Below, in pieces: positions 1-8,281 of a stretch of 64,000 bases of DNA. Location of the stretch: assembly GCA_031425525.1 (NCBI GenBank), contig JANPJM010000026.1:1-64000 (forward strand). Direction: 5' to 3'. Each line of letters begins with the position of its first letter. Position 1 is the stretch's first letter. The notes beneath the pieces are model-generated. The model had not been told where the DNA came from. It worked only from the letters and a program-made list of their open reading frames with translations, and ran no database searches. Source of the DNA: JANNMJ01 sp031425525 (GTDB taxonomy: Bacteria > Bacteroidota > Bacteroidia > Cytophagales > Hymenobacteraceae). A program made the position numbers and the translations under genes.

Positions 1-120
1 GCGCGGTTGCGCTTCGTAAGTTGTCAATCCGGCTTGGTTAGTTTTGGCTTGGTTAGTTTGCAAACTAACCAAGCCAAAACTAACCAAGCCGGATTGACAA
101 CTTACGAAGCGCAACCGCGC
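1..120. repeat. Perfect 120-bp palindrome, no spacer
   Basis: Bases 1-60 and 61-120 are exact reverse complements, with the centre between 60 and 61. Each arm carries a 15-nt tandem duplication (ggcttggttagttt plus one base). A spacerless palindrome of this length could form a cruciform or hairpin, but a perfect palindrome at the edge of a sequence is also a typical fold-back assembly artefact. Which applies cannot be decided from the window. Confidence 0.9.
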
Positions 121-180
121 TGCGCCACTGGCGGGCGAGACGCCCGCACATACTCCACACGGGGCAGAGCCCCGCGCGAC
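121..180. repeat. Two small GC hairpins in extragenic spacer
   Basis: Two consecutive hairpins follow the palindrome: gcgggcg/cgcccgc around 130-147 and cggggc/gccccg around 159-176. They look like short extragenic palindromes. No gene was recognised between 121 and 235. Confidence 0.5.
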
Positions 181-235
181 AATCCGCGCTCAGTTATTCC
201 TCGCCCTAAATCACTCGGAACTCCCAACTCAAAAC

Positions 236-910
236 TCACAACCGCCACCCCACCACCACGCCCAGCCCGCCGCCGCGCTGCGGCACCACGCCGCCAAATG
301 CCGGGCGCAAATGCGGCGCCCAGCCGCGCGGCGCTTGCGGAATCAGACCGCCCTGGTACTCCATCACGGCGCGTTGGAGGTGGGAGTTGGTGTTGCGCGA
401 AATCCAGAAGTTGGAAATCAGCGATGCGAGCGCCACGGAGCCGATAATGATCTCGGAGTTCTCAAAATATGAATAATCGTTGCGGATGATGTCGGCGCCG
501 GCCACGATGAGCGTGGAGACGAACACGAACCGCTCGGTCAGGAACAGCTTTTTCTGGCGGCGGTAGCGGTTCAGGGCCGCCTCAGCTTCGGGGGTGAGGC
601 CGCCGAGGTCGGTGAGCTCGCGGCGGAGGCGTTGGCCGAAAAACCCGGCGTTGCGCGGCTCTTGGCTGGTGCCCACGAAATAGGTGAAATTGGTTTGCCA
701 GCCGTTTTTACCGCGCCGCCAGTCGGGGGGCGATAAATCGACCCAGCGCGGCTGCACGGCCGTGGGCACTTGCTCGATTTGGGTGAGTTGCGCCGCCGCC
801 GGGCGCGAGGCCAGCACCAGCAACACCGCCAATAGGCACACCGGCAGCGCGCCAACCGTGCCGAATGCGCTAACCGCGCCGCGCCGGAAGACTGAAAAAA
901 TACGATTCAT
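236..910 (-). CDS. Hypothetical exported or membrane protein
   Basis: Protein of 224 residues, family not recognised. Residues 1-40 look like a signal peptide: basic start, a hydrophobic run about 21-35, and AAAQ as a possible cleavage site. Two more hydrophobic stretches lie at about 127-142 and 153-170, so it may be membrane-anchored. The C-terminal 25 residues are glycine-rich and end in alternating hydrophobic residues plus Trp-Arg-Leu. It is divergent from ahcY, with about 150 bases between the two starts. The start chosen is the ATG giving the complete signal peptide. Function unknown. Confidence 0.55.
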   Translation of the reverse strand: MNRIFSVFRRGAVSAFGTVGALPVCLLAVLLVLASRPAAAQLTQIEQVPTAVQPRWVDLSPPDWRRGKNGWQTNFTYFVGTSQEPRNAGFFGQRLRRELTDLGGLTPEAEAALNRYRRQKKLFLTERFVFVSTLIVAGADIIRNDYSYFENSEIIIGSVALASLISNFWISRNTNSHLQRAVMEYQGGLIPQAPRGWAPHLRPAFGGVVPQRGGGLGVVVGWRL

Positions 911-982
911 CAGGAAATGCGAAGAGCGAACGACGGATGCGCAGGACGGCCCGGAGAGGTTACGAGGCGCAAGGTCGGCGCT

Positions 983-1019
983 TTTGTCGGACTAGCCCGA
1001 AACCCCCGGCGTAACTTTG
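983..1019 (+). promoter_or_regulatory. Putative Bacteroidota promoter of ahcY
   Basis: A -7 element TAACTTTG (1012-1019) matches the Bacteroidota consensus TAnnTTTG. A TTTG at 983-986 could be the -33 element, though the 25-nt spacing is slightly long. The site overlaps the TTG at 1017, which argues against that codon as the ahcY start. Confidence 0.5.
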
Positions 1020-1064
1020 CGGTTGCAGACCGATTCCACTACGTTTCAATTAGCCAACAGCCTG

Positions 1065-2393
1065 ATGTCCACGGTTGCCGCCGCCAGCACGACTACTTAC
1101 GTGCCCTACAAAGTAAAAGACCTGAGCCTCGCCGAATGGGGCCGCAAGGAAATTCGCCTCGCCGAAGCCGAAATGCCCGGCCTGATGGCCCTGCGCGCCG
1201 AATTCGGCCCGAGCCAGCCGCTGAAAGGCGCCCGCATCGCTGGGTGTCTGCACATGACGATTCAGACCGCCGTCCTCATCGAAACGCTGCAAGCGTTGGG
1301 CGCGCAGGTCACGTGGTCGTCGTGCAATATTTTCTCGACCCAAGACCACGCGGCCGCCGCCATTGCCGCCGCCGGTACGCCCGTGTACGCCTGGAAAGAG
1401 ATGGACGCCGAGTCGTTCGATTGGTGCATCGAGCAAACGCTGTTCTTCGGCGAAGAACGCGAGCCGCTCAATATGATCCTCGACGACGGCGGCGACCTGA
1501 CCAATATGGTGCTCGACCGCTTCCCGGAACTGGCCGCCGGTATTCGCGGCATTTCCGAGGAAACCACCACGGGCGTGCTGCGCCTGATCGAGCGCGTGAA
1601 GAACGGTACGTTGTCGCTGCCGGCCATCAACGTGAACGACTCGGTGACGAAATCGAAGTTCGACAACAAGTACGGCTGCAAGGAGTCGGCCGTGGACGCC
1701 ATCCGCCGCGCTACCGACACCATGATGGCCGGTAAAGTGGCCGTCGTGGCCGGCTACGGCGACGTAGGCAAAGGCACCGCCGCGAGCCTGCGCGGCGCGG
1801 GCGCCCGCGTGATCGTGACCGAAATCGACCCGATCTGCGCCCTGCAAGCCGCCATGGACGGTTACGAAGTGAAGCGGATGGCCGACGCCATTCCGCGCGC
1901 CGACATCGTGATCACCGCCACCGGCAACTGCGACATCCTGCGCGAAGAGCATTTCCGCGCCTTGCGGGACAAAGCCATCGTCTGCAACATCGGCCACTTC
2001 GACGATGAAATCGATATGGCGTGGCTCAACGGCAACTACGGTCACACCAAAGACACCGTGAAGCCGCAAGTAGACCTCTACAACATCGACGGCAAGGAGA
2101 TCATCATCCTCGCCGAAGGCCGCCTCGTGAACCTCGGTTGCGCCACGGGCCACCCCTCGTTCGTGATGAGCGCGTCGTTCACGAACCAGACGCTCGCGCA
2201 ACTGGAACTGTGGCAAAACGCCGACCAGTACGAAAACCAGGTGTACACGCTCCCCAAGCACTTGGATGAAAAAGTGGCGCGTCTGCACCTCGCCAAAATC
2301 GGCGTCGATCTGGATGAGCTGACCCCGAAACAGGCCGATTACATCAAAGTCGATGTGGCCGGGCCGTTCAAGGCGGATGCGTATCGGTACTAG
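1065..2393 (+). CDS. ahcY: Adenosylhomocysteinase (S-adenosyl-L-homocysteine hydrolase)
   Basis: Protein of 442 residues. The family reversibly cleaves S-adenosylhomocysteine to adenosine and homocysteine with bound NAD, clearing the inhibitor left by methyltransferases. Visible hallmarks are the substrate-binding GCLHMTIQTAVL (60-71), the SSCNIFSTQDHAAAA stretch (85-99), a Rossmann motif GYGDVGKG near 229, and the conserved C-terminal KADAYRY. The ATG at 1065 is preferred to the in-frame TTG at 1017, because that TTG lies inside the promoter -7 element and homology begins after the ATG. A strong hairpin terminator follows. Confidence 0.97.
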   Translation: MSTVAAASTTTYVPYKVKDLSLAEWGRKEIRLAEAEMPGLMALRAEFGPSQPLKGARIAGCLHMTIQTAVLIETLQALGAQVTWSSCNIFSTQDHAAAAIAAAGTPVYAWKEMDAESFDWCIEQTLFFGEEREPLNMILDDGGDLTNMVLDRFPELAAGIRGISEETTTGVLRLIERVKNGTLSLPAINVNDSVTKSKFDNKYGCKESAVDAIRRATDTMMAGKVAVVAGYGDVGKGTAASLRGAGARVIVTEIDPICALQAAMDGYEVKRMADAIPRADIVITATGNCDILREEHFRALRDKAIVCNIGHFDDEIDMAWLNGNYGHTKDTVKPQVDLYNIDGKEIIILAEGRLVNLGCATGHPSFVMSASFTNQTLAQLELWQNADQYENQVYTLPKHLDEKVARLHLAKIGVDLDELTPKQADYIKVDVAGPFKADAYRY

Positions 2394-2410
2394 GCGGTTT
2401 GTATTCGTGT

Positions 2411-2448
2411 AAAAAAGGCTGAACCTCACGCGGGGTTCAGCCTTTTTT
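2411..2448 (+). terminator. Rho-independent terminator of ahcY
   Basis: An A-tract and ggctgaacc pair with ggttcagcc plus a T-tract around an 8-nt loop, 18 bases after the ahcY stop. The flanking A and T runs make it potentially bidirectional. Confidence 0.85.
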
Positions 2449-2533
2449 GTGTTCAAGCAGGCGCTCAGAACAAGGCGTATTTGTCCATTTCAACCAGGAG
2501 ATACGCGCCAGGTGGCCTGAACTGGGCGCCCGG

Positions 2534-3004
2534 CTACTGTCGGCCCCTCAACAAAAACGCGTAACTGATCCCCGGCGTGGGGTTTATTTTAATGTCCTGC
2601 CCTTTTGCGGCTAGCGCGATAGCGCCGATTCGCAAATTCAGGCCGCGCCAGACCATCCACCGAAAACCGACTTCTGCGGCGCTGGCGTTGCGGTTTTCAT
2701 AGTCGCGATTGAGGCCGCGCAGGTATGAGACGCCGACGTAGAACGACGATGGTACCGGCTGCCGCTGCCCCACCGGCAGCACCCACAGCGTGACGCCCGT
2801 TTTCAGAAACTGCGTGGTGACGCCCGACGTGAAATTGGTGACGTAGTACCCCGCGTGGCCCGACACCATGCCGTGGCGGTACTCGGCGCCGATGGAAGGA
2901 TTGCGGAAACCGTTGATGCTGAGTTCGTCGGCGGTGGCAAAACGGCTTTGAGCCTTCGCCGAAAAAACAAGCGGCAGCAGTGCCACGAAAAGAAAATGGC
3001 GCAT
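2534..3004 (-). CDS. Small secreted protein, outer-membrane barrel-like
   Basis: Protein of 156 residues starting at the ATG that opens a clear signal peptide (MRHFLFVALLPLVFSAKAQ). The mature part alternates short amphipathic strands (GAEYRHGMVSGHAGYY, GFRWMVWRGLNLRIGAIAL) and ends in a Tyr/Phe-containing strand before RGRQ, as in small Bacteroidota outer-membrane barrels. A longer in-frame ORF to 3103 exists but would add 33 residues before the signal peptide. The gene lies 91 bases downstream of a Crp/Fnr-type regulator on the same strand and may be co-transcribed. Exact function unknown. Confidence 0.6.
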   Translation of the reverse strand: MRHFLFVALLPLVFSAKAQSRFATADELSINGFRNPSIGAEYRHGMVSGHAGYYVTNFTSGVTTQFLKTGVTLWVLPVGQRQPVPSSFYVGVSYLRGLNRDYENRNASAAEVGFRWMVWRGLNLRIGAIALAAKGQDIKINPTPGISYAFLLRGRQ

Positions 3005-3095
3005 TGTCGTCGTTAGGGTTGATGACAAGGCAAAGGTCTTGGGGCAAGCTATGGGTGCTACCGGACATTTGTCCGAAAATGCGCACCGCGCCGCC

Positions 3096-3662
3096 TTACA
3101 CAATCTGTTTGCGGATGCGGCTCAGATGGCGCGGCGTGATCCCTAAGACTGACGCCAGATACTGCAACGGCACGCGCTGCAAGAGGTGCGGTTCATCGCG
3201 CAACAGGTGGCGGTACCGCTCTTCGGCAGTTTGGGTGAGGAGGGCATTGCGGCTCTGGTCGATGCACACGATCTGGTATTCGAGCATCCCCAGATAAAAC
3301 GCATTTAGGGTCGGAATTTCACCCCGCAGCGCGTCGAAAGTGGCCCGCGTCACCACGCCAACGGTCGCGGGCGTGAGCGCGCGGATGTTCTCGATGGCCG
3401 GCGCCCCGCGCAGAAAGCTTGTGAGCGAGACGATGAAGCCGCCGTCGCTTGTAACGTACGTCGTCAGCTCATCGCCGCTGCTGAGCAGGTGGTAATACTG
3501 AAAAATGCCTTCAGCCACGAACCCCATCGTATCATGGATGTGCCCTTGACGCACGAAATACTCGCCCCGTGCCAATGTCAATGGCTGAAAATGCGTCGCG
3601 AAGCGGGCCGCGTCGGCGGGCGGCAAACCCTGCTGCGTCAAAACGTCGGTCAGATACTTCAT
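3096..3662 (-). CDS. Crp/Fnr family transcriptional regulator
   Basis: Protein of 188 residues. The N-terminal half is a cyclic-nucleotide-binding-like fold (GEYFVRQGHIHDTMGFVAEG at about 34-53). The C-terminal part contains a helix-turn-helix (VPLQYLASVLGITPRHLSRI) ending the protein. Bacteroidota have many such short Crp/Fnr-like regulators whose ligands are mostly unknown. The ATG at 3662 gives the usual family N-terminus (MKYLTDVL). The ORF continues upstream to 4172, but that part is antisense to the SPFH gene. The small barrel gene downstream on the same strand could be a target. That is inference only. Confidence 0.85.
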   Translation of the reverse strand: MKYLTDVLTQQGLPPADAARFATHFQPLTLARGEYFVRQGHIHDTMGFVAEGIFQYYHLLSSGDELTTYVTSDGGFIVSLTSFLRGAPAIENIRALTPATVGVVTRATFDALRGEIPTLNAFYLGMLEYQIVCIDQSRNALLTQTAEERYRHLLRDEPHLLQRVPLQYLASVLGITPRHLSRIRKQIV

Positions 3663-3839
3663 GGAGTGTGCGCCGGAGATACCCGCCAAATATACCAGCG
3701 ACCGGTTGGGCGTGCCGTGGGCCATACTTGCCCTCACATAAACGAGTGATTTACGGCCCATTTCCGCGCACAGCCCCCGGTTTATGCGTAGGTTTCGGCT
3801 CGCGTCGGTTTCACCTTCTGCCGGCGCGCCCGCACTGCC

Positions 3840-4835
3840 ATGGGCCTCTTCGATTTCATCAAAAACGAGCTGATCGAAATCATCGATTGGGTCGATGATT
3901 CCAACGATACCGTCATCTGGAAATTCCCGGATCGGGAGAACAACATCAAGCACGGCGCGCAGTTGGTGGTGCGCGAGTCGCAGGTGGCGGTTTTTATGAA
4001 CGAGGGTCAGATTGCCGATGTGTACGGCCCCGGCCGCTACCAGCTCACGACCCAGAATATGCCCGTCATGACCACCCTGCGGGGCTGGAAATACGGGTTT
4101 GAGTCGCCGTTCAAGGCCGATGTGTATTTCGTCTCGACGCGGCAGTTTACCAATCTCAAGTGGGGTACGCAAAACCCGATCATCGTTCGCGACCCGGAGT
4201 TCAAGCAGGTGCGGGTGCGGGCGTTTGGCGCCTACGCGCTGCGCGTGGCCGAAGCGGGCAAGTTTCTGAAGGAATTTGCGGGCACGGCGCCCGTCGTGCG
4301 CATCACCGATGTGGAAGGCCAGTTGCGGACGGCCATCGTCAATAAGTTTTCCGATGCCATCGGCGAGGCCAACGTGTCGGTTCTCGATCTGGCGCGCAAC
4401 TACTCAGAACTGGGCGAGAAACTGCGCCCGCTGCTCGCTGACGATTTCACGACGTATGGCTTGGAACTCACGAAGTTCTACATCGAAAACACCAGCCTGC
4501 CACCCGAAGTCGAGCAGTTCCTCGACAAAACCACCCAGATGAATATGGCGGGCGATATGGCTCGCTTTCAGCAGTTTCAGGCCGGTATGGCCATCGAAAA
4601 TATCTCGGAACAGGAAGGCGGCATCGGCGGCACCGCCCTGCTGATGGGTGGTTTGGGCAATATGATGGGCGGCGCGATGGCGCCCGCGCCCGCCGCCCAA
4701 CCAGCTGCCGCGCCCAAGGAAGACCGCGCCCAGATTCTGGCCACCCTCAAAGAGTTGGGCGAGTTGAAAGCGGCGGGCATCCTGACGGAAGAGGAGTTCG
4801 CGGCCAAGAAAGCCGAGCTGCTGGCACGGCTGTAA
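3840..4835 (+). CDS. SPFH domain protein with C-terminal SHOCT domain (YdjI-like)
   Basis: Protein of 331 residues. An N-terminal segment (GLFDFIKNELIEIIDWVDDS) is followed by an SPFH/Band-7-type domain of the virion-core-protein/YdjI group. After it come a Gly/Met-rich linker (about 260-285), an Ala/Pro linker, and a SHOCT-like end (LKELGELKAAGILTEEEF). No transmembrane helix is apparent, as is usual for this group. In Bacillus the relatives YdjI and YdjG are neighbours; here too the next gene encodes a double zinc-ribbon membrane protein. Known role: poorly defined, membrane-associated scaffolding or stress response. A palindrome array starts 16 bases after the stop codon. Confidence 0.85.
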   Translation: MGLFDFIKNELIEIIDWVDDSNDTVIWKFPDRENNIKHGAQLVVRESQVAVFMNEGQIADVYGPGRYQLTTQNMPVMTTLRGWKYGFESPFKADVYFVSTRQFTNLKWGTQNPIIVRDPEFKQVRVRAFGAYALRVAEAGKFLKEFAGTAPVVRITDVEGQLRTAIVNKFSDAIGEANVSVLDLARNYSELGEKLRPLLADDFTTYGLELTKFYIENTSLPPEVEQFLDKTTQMNMAGDMARFQQFQAGMAIENISEQEGGIGGTALLMGGLGNMMGGAMAPAPAAQPAAAPKEDRAQILATLKELGELKAAGILTEEEFAAKKAELLARL

Positions 4836-4850
4836 GTCGTCGGGGTGGCC

Positions 4851-5078
4851 TGCGTACGTGCGCAGGCCACCCCGACGAGGGATTTGCCGTGCTGCGCACG
4901 TGCGCAGGCCATTGCGACGGCCGTTTGGATAGGGTGCGCACGTGCGCAGACCATCCCGACGAGGGTTTTGGTGTGCTGCGCACGTGCGCAGGTCGTCCTG
5001 ATGGCCGTTTTGGTGTGCTGCGCCATGGCGCAGACCATTCCGACGCTTTTTTCGATCACTTGCGCCGTGGCGCACCAG
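4851..5078. repeat. Six palindromes at exact 42-nt spacing
   Basis: Six copies of a 14-nt palindrome start at 4851, 4893, 4935, 4977, 5019 and 5061, each 42 nt after the last. Copies 2-4 are TGCGCACGTGCGCA. Copy 5 is TGCGCCATGGCGCA, a different but still perfect palindrome. Copies 1 and 6 have one mismatch. The spacers are also related and alternate between gacgaggg and ga(c/t)ggccg variants, giving a weak 84-nt higher order. The array fills the gap between the SPFH gene and the zinc-ribbon gene. As 42 is both four helical turns and 14 codons, the reading frame stays open through it. Family not recognised. Confidence 0.85.
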
Positions 5079-5087
5079 CTTTCCGCG

Positions 5088-6209
5088 ATGATTTCTCCCG
5101 CTGATCTTCCCCTTGATGTCGATGGCCTCGTAAACGCCCCGTGCCCGACGTGCGGCGCGCGGCAGCAGTTTTCGGCGGAGGCGCAAAAGATGCGCTGCAC
5201 GCACTGCGGCAGCGAGGAGACGCTTGCGTTCACCAAAAACCAACTCACCGAAAACGTCCTCGATTTTCAACTCGAAAACGGCGCACTGCCGCGCGCCCCC
5301 ACCGAAGAAAAGCGCGTGCTGGCGTGCGCCGGCTGCGGCGCGCGCACCACCGTGAACTTCGACGCTCCCACGATTCAGTGCGCGTTCTGCGGGTCGAAAA
5401 ACGTGAACGCCGAGGCCACGAGCAGCCGCTTGATTGCACCGGCCGGGGTGCTGCCGTTCCGGTTTGGGCGCGGCAACGTGACGGATACGTTTCGGGCGTG
5501 GGTCGGCGGGTCGTGGCTGGCGCCGGGCGACTTGAAAAACGGCGCCGTCCTCGATAATCTGCACGGCCTGTACGTACCGTTCTGGACCTTCGACGCGCAC
5601 GCCGAATCGGTGTGGCGCGCCGAAGCAGGGTTTTACTACTACGTGTCGGTCCAAAGTCGCGATTCCAACGGCAATACTGTCACCACCCAAGAGCGGCGCA
5701 CGCGCTGGGAGCCGCGCGCGGGCAATCACGCGCACTTCTACGATGATTTGCTGGAGATGGCCTCGCGCAACCTCACCGCTCAGGAAACCCACGTGCGCGA
5801 GTGCGGTTCGTTTGCGCTCGAAGATGTGGTCGATTACGACCCGCGCGTGCTGCTCGGCTGGGAGGCCGAAGTGTACAGCATCGACCTGCCCGAAAGCGCC
5901 GCCAAAGCCCAGCGCACCATCGAAGCGCGCGAAGAAGCGGCGTGCAGCGAGCTGGTCGGCGGCGATACGCAGCGCAATCTGCACGTCGATACCACCCTTT
6001 CGGGCCAGACCTTCAAGCACTTGCTGCTGCCGCTCTGGATTTGCTCATACCTCTACCGGGGCAAGCTGTACCGGTTTCTGGTAAACGGCCAAACCGGCCG
6101 CATCTCCGGCGACCGGCCCGTTTCCGGCTGGAAAGTGTTCTTCCTAGTTGTGGCGGCACTGCTGGTATTGGGGCTTGCTGGGTACTTCTACACGGCGTCC
6201 AGGCGGTAG
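5088..6209 (+). CDS. Double zinc-ribbon, membrane-anchored protein (YdjG-like)
   Basis: Protein of 373 residues. Two zinc ribbons are visible: Cys19/Cys22 with Cys37/Cys40, and Cys80/Cys83 with Cys98/Cys101. A long central domain with many Trp/Tyr residues follows, then a single C-terminal membrane helix (about 349-367) with a short basic tail. This is the TFIIB-like zinc-finger group that travels with YdjI-like SPFH proteins. The ATG at 5088 is chosen because homology starts there. The frame is open back to a GTG at 4845, but that extension only translates the palindrome array. Likely works with the SPFH protein upstream. Biochemical role unknown. Confidence 0.8.
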   Translation: MISPADLPLDVDGLVNAPCPTCGARQQFSAEAQKMRCTHCGSEETLAFTKNQLTENVLDFQLENGALPRAPTEEKRVLACAGCGARTTVNFDAPTIQCAFCGSKNVNAEATSSRLIAPAGVLPFRFGRGNVTDTFRAWVGGSWLAPGDLKNGAVLDNLHGLYVPFWTFDAHAESVWRAEAGFYYYVSVQSRDSNGNTVTTQERRTRWEPRAGNHAHFYDDLLEMASRNLTAQETHVRECGSFALEDVVDYDPRVLLGWEAEVYSIDLPESAAKAQRTIEAREEAACSELVGGDTQRNLHVDTTLSGQTFKHLLLPLWICSYLYRGKLYRFLVNGQTGRISGDRPVSGWKVFFLVVAALLVLGLAGYFYTASRR

Positions 6210-6260
6210 GGAAGGCAATGGAAGGCAAGGTCGCACCTTTGCGGCGTCAATCCCTTGCCC

Positions 6261-7013
6261 GTGCCGCCGCTTTCCGTCGTCATTATCACCTTCAACGAGG
6301 CGCACAATCTGCCGCGCTGCTTGGCCGCGCTCGCCGGACTGGGCGCCACTGATGTCCTCGTCCTCGATTCAGGTTCTACGGACGCTACCCGCGAAATTGC
6401 CGCCGCTTGGGGCGCGCGCGTGGCGATGCAGCCATTTCTGGGGTATGTAGCGCAAAAAAACCGCGCCACCGAACTGGCTCTGCACGACCATATCCTCCAA
6501 CTCGACGCCGACGAGGAACTGACCGAGGCGCTCCGCCAGGAAGTCCGCGCGACCCTCGCCGCCTGGCAACACGCCGCCTACGCCCTGCCGCGCCTCACCA
6601 ACTACTGCGGCCATTGGGTGCGCCACAGCGGCTGGTACCCCGACTGGCAAACCCGTCTCTACGACCGTCGCCGCGGCCGCTGGCAAGGCGAGTTGCTCCA
6701 CGAACGCTACCAACCCACCGACGGCACCGCGCCCGCCCGCCTCTGTGCGCCGCTACACCATTACTCTTACCCCACCATCAGCACCCACTGGCAGCAGCTC
6801 GACCGCTTCACCACCCTCGGCGCCGAGCAACTCCGGCAGCGCGGAAAAACCGCCAATTGGGCGCATCTGGTGCTGAAGCCGATCTGGAAATTCATCAGTA
6901 TCTACTTCCTGAAAGCCGGTTTTTTGGATGGCTTTGCGGGGTTCAGTATCGCGTTGCTCTCCAGTGTCGGGGTGTTCCTGAAATACGCCAAACTTCGAGG
7001 CGGGAGTCGTTAA
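6261..7013 (+). CDS. Family 2 glycosyltransferase (LPS core type, WaaE/KdtX-like)
   Basis: About 250 residues with a GT-A fold. The N-terminus has SVVIITFNEAHNLPRC and VLDSGSTDAT, the nucleotide-binding region. The metal-binding motif is LQLDADEEL, near residue 81. A later block resembles the acceptor region of lipopolysaccharide-core GT2 enzymes (GWYPDWQTRLYDR, HHYSYPTIS). A hydrophobic C-terminal stretch (FLDGFAGFSIALLSSVGVFLKY) suggests membrane association. No ATG is available: GTG 6261 is used, with TTG 6255 as the alternative. The GT9 and O-antigen ligase genes follow on the same strand, which fits a surface-polysaccharide role. Sugar specificity cannot be read. Confidence 0.88.
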   Translation: MPPLSVVIITFNEAHNLPRCLAALAGLGATDVLVLDSGSTDATREIAAAWGARVAMQPFLGYVAQKNRATELALHDHILQLDADEELTEALRQEVRATLAAWQHAAYALPRLTNYCGHWVRHSGWYPDWQTRLYDRRRGRWQGELLHERYQPTDGTAPARLCAPLHHYSYPTISTHWQQLDRFTTLGAEQLRQRGKTANWAHLVLKPIWKFISIYFLKAGFLDGFAGFSIALLSSVGVFLKYAKLRGGSR

Positions 7014-7147
7014 ACGGTTTTCGTTAATCGGTAACCGAAACGCGACACTTGATCATTGATTATTAAAATCCCAATCGAAAAACCGGTTAACGAAAAACGA
7101 AAACCGGCCAACGAAAACCGGTTAACGAAAAACGAAAACCGGCCAAC
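7014..7147. repeat. GTTAACGAAAAACG-type repeat, two 35-bp tandem copies
   Basis: An intergenic block built from variants of gttaacgaaaaacg. A 35-bp unit at 7081-7115 is repeated, almost complete, at 7116-7147. The inverted form (cgttaaacggttttcgttaatcgg) lies at 7008-7031, so the region could fold. A related block occurs at 17311-17420. It is far more A-rich than the neighbouring genes. No protein is expected. Confidence 0.75.
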
Positions 7148-7153
7148 AAATAC

Positions 7154-8182
7154 ATGACCTACCTCATATCCCGCCCCGATGCCATCGGCGATGTCGTTTT
7201 AACCCTCCCGATGGCGGGCTGGCTGAAAGCGCAGCGGCCCGGCTGCCGGGTGGTGTTTTTGGGGCGCGCGTACACGGCGGCCGTGGTCGCGGCGTGCGCG
7301 CACGTCGATGAGTTTGTCGATGCCGATGAGTTGCGTGCCTTGCCGCCCGCCGCGCAGGTGGCGCGCATTCGGGGGCTGAAGCTCGATGTTTGGCTGCACG
7401 CCCTGCCCGACCGCGCGCTGGCGTGGCTGGCCGTGCGGGCGGGCGTGCCGGTGCGGGTGGGCACTACCCGCCGGTGGTGGCACTGGCTCACGTGCAACCG
7501 CCGCGTACCACTCTCGCGCAAAAACTCCGAATTACACGAAGCAGAGTTGAATTTGCGGCTGCTGGCGGGCGTAGGCATTGCCAAGTTCCCGCCGCTGGCG
7601 GCCATTCCCGCGCTGTACGGCCTCACGCGGGTGGGGGCGCCTACTGAAGCCGTAGCGGCACTGCTTGGGCCGCCGCCCGCACCGGGGCGGCTGCGGGTCA
7701 TTCTGCACCCCAAATCACGCGGTAGCGGGCGCGAGTGGCCCCTGACGCACTACGCCGCTCTGGCGCGCGCCCTGCACGCGGCGGGCCACCGCGTGCTGCT
7801 CTCCGGCTCCGAAGCCGAAGCCGCGCTGCTCGCCGATTTCCGTCGCGACAACGCCCCATTCCTCACCGATCTCACCGGCCGCCTCACGCTGCCCGAACTA
7901 CTGACCGTCATTCAATTCGCCGATGCGCTGGTGGCGTCGGGCACGGGACCGCTGCACTTGGCGGCGGCGCTGGGGCGGCGGGCTGTGGGGCTGTTCCCGC
8001 CGTTGCGGCCCATCCATCCGGGGCGTTGGGGGACGCTGGGGGCGCGGGCGGTGTCGCTCGTCACGCCCGAGCGCACGGCGTGCGCCGATTGCGTAGGGCG
8101 CCCGCTCGCCTGTCATTGTCTGCCCGAAATAAGCCCCACGCAGGTGATGGCCGCACTCGGCGCCTCCCCGGAAGCCCCCTAA
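7154..8182 (+). CDS. Family 9 glycosyltransferase (heptosyltransferase-like)
   Basis: Protein of 342 residues with a GT-B fold. The N-terminal acceptor domain opens with ISRPDAIGDVVLTLPMAGWL, the usual GT9 start. The nucleotide-sugar domain holds ILHPKSRGSGREWP (about 181-194) and SGTGPLHLAAALGRRAVGLF (about 258-277). GT9 enzymes transfer heptose or related sugars to lipopolysaccharide inner core. The donor here cannot be assigned. It lies between a GT2 enzyme and an O-antigen ligase, so a core-assembly role is likely. The ATG is 7 bases after the intergenic repeat block. Confidence 0.92.
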   Translation: MTYLISRPDAIGDVVLTLPMAGWLKAQRPGCRVVFLGRAYTAAVVAACAHVDEFVDADELRALPPAAQVARIRGLKLDVWLHALPDRALAWLAVRAGVPVRVGTTRRWWHWLTCNRRVPLSRKNSELHEAELNLRLLAGVGIAKFPPLAAIPALYGLTRVGAPTEAVAALLGPPPAPGRLRVILHPKSRGSGREWPLTHYAALARALHAAGHRVLLSGSEAEAALLADFRRDNAPFLTDLTGRLTLPELLTVIQFADALVASGTGPLHLAAALGRRAVGLFPPLRPIHPGRWGTLGARAVSLVTPERTACADCVGRPLACHCLPEISPTQVMAALGASPEAP

Positions 8183-8281
8183 CAGCCAAGCGGCGTACCT
8201 TCGGCTCCGACCGCCACCTTCTGCGGCGACTCATTGTTGGCTCACCGCCGCCCCTTCCGCTACCGCTCGCTACCACCCGCT

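Noticed and set aside
1017..1064. TTG start for ahcY
   Set aside because: Lies inside the -7 promoter element; ATG 1065 matches the family start.
983..1064. SAH or SAM riboswitch before ahcY
   Set aside because: The leader after the promoter is under 50 bases and shows no conserved riboswitch core.
1050..2456. 468-residue ORF antisense to ahcY
   Set aside because: His/Arg-rich shadow of a well-conserved gene with no family features.
4851..5078. CRISPR array
   Set aside because: Repeats are short palindromes and the spacers resemble each other; no cas gene is near.
4845..5087. N-terminal 81-residue extension of the zinc-ribbon protein
   Set aside because: It only translates the palindrome array; family homology starts at ATG 5088. 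Kept as a possibility in the array finding.
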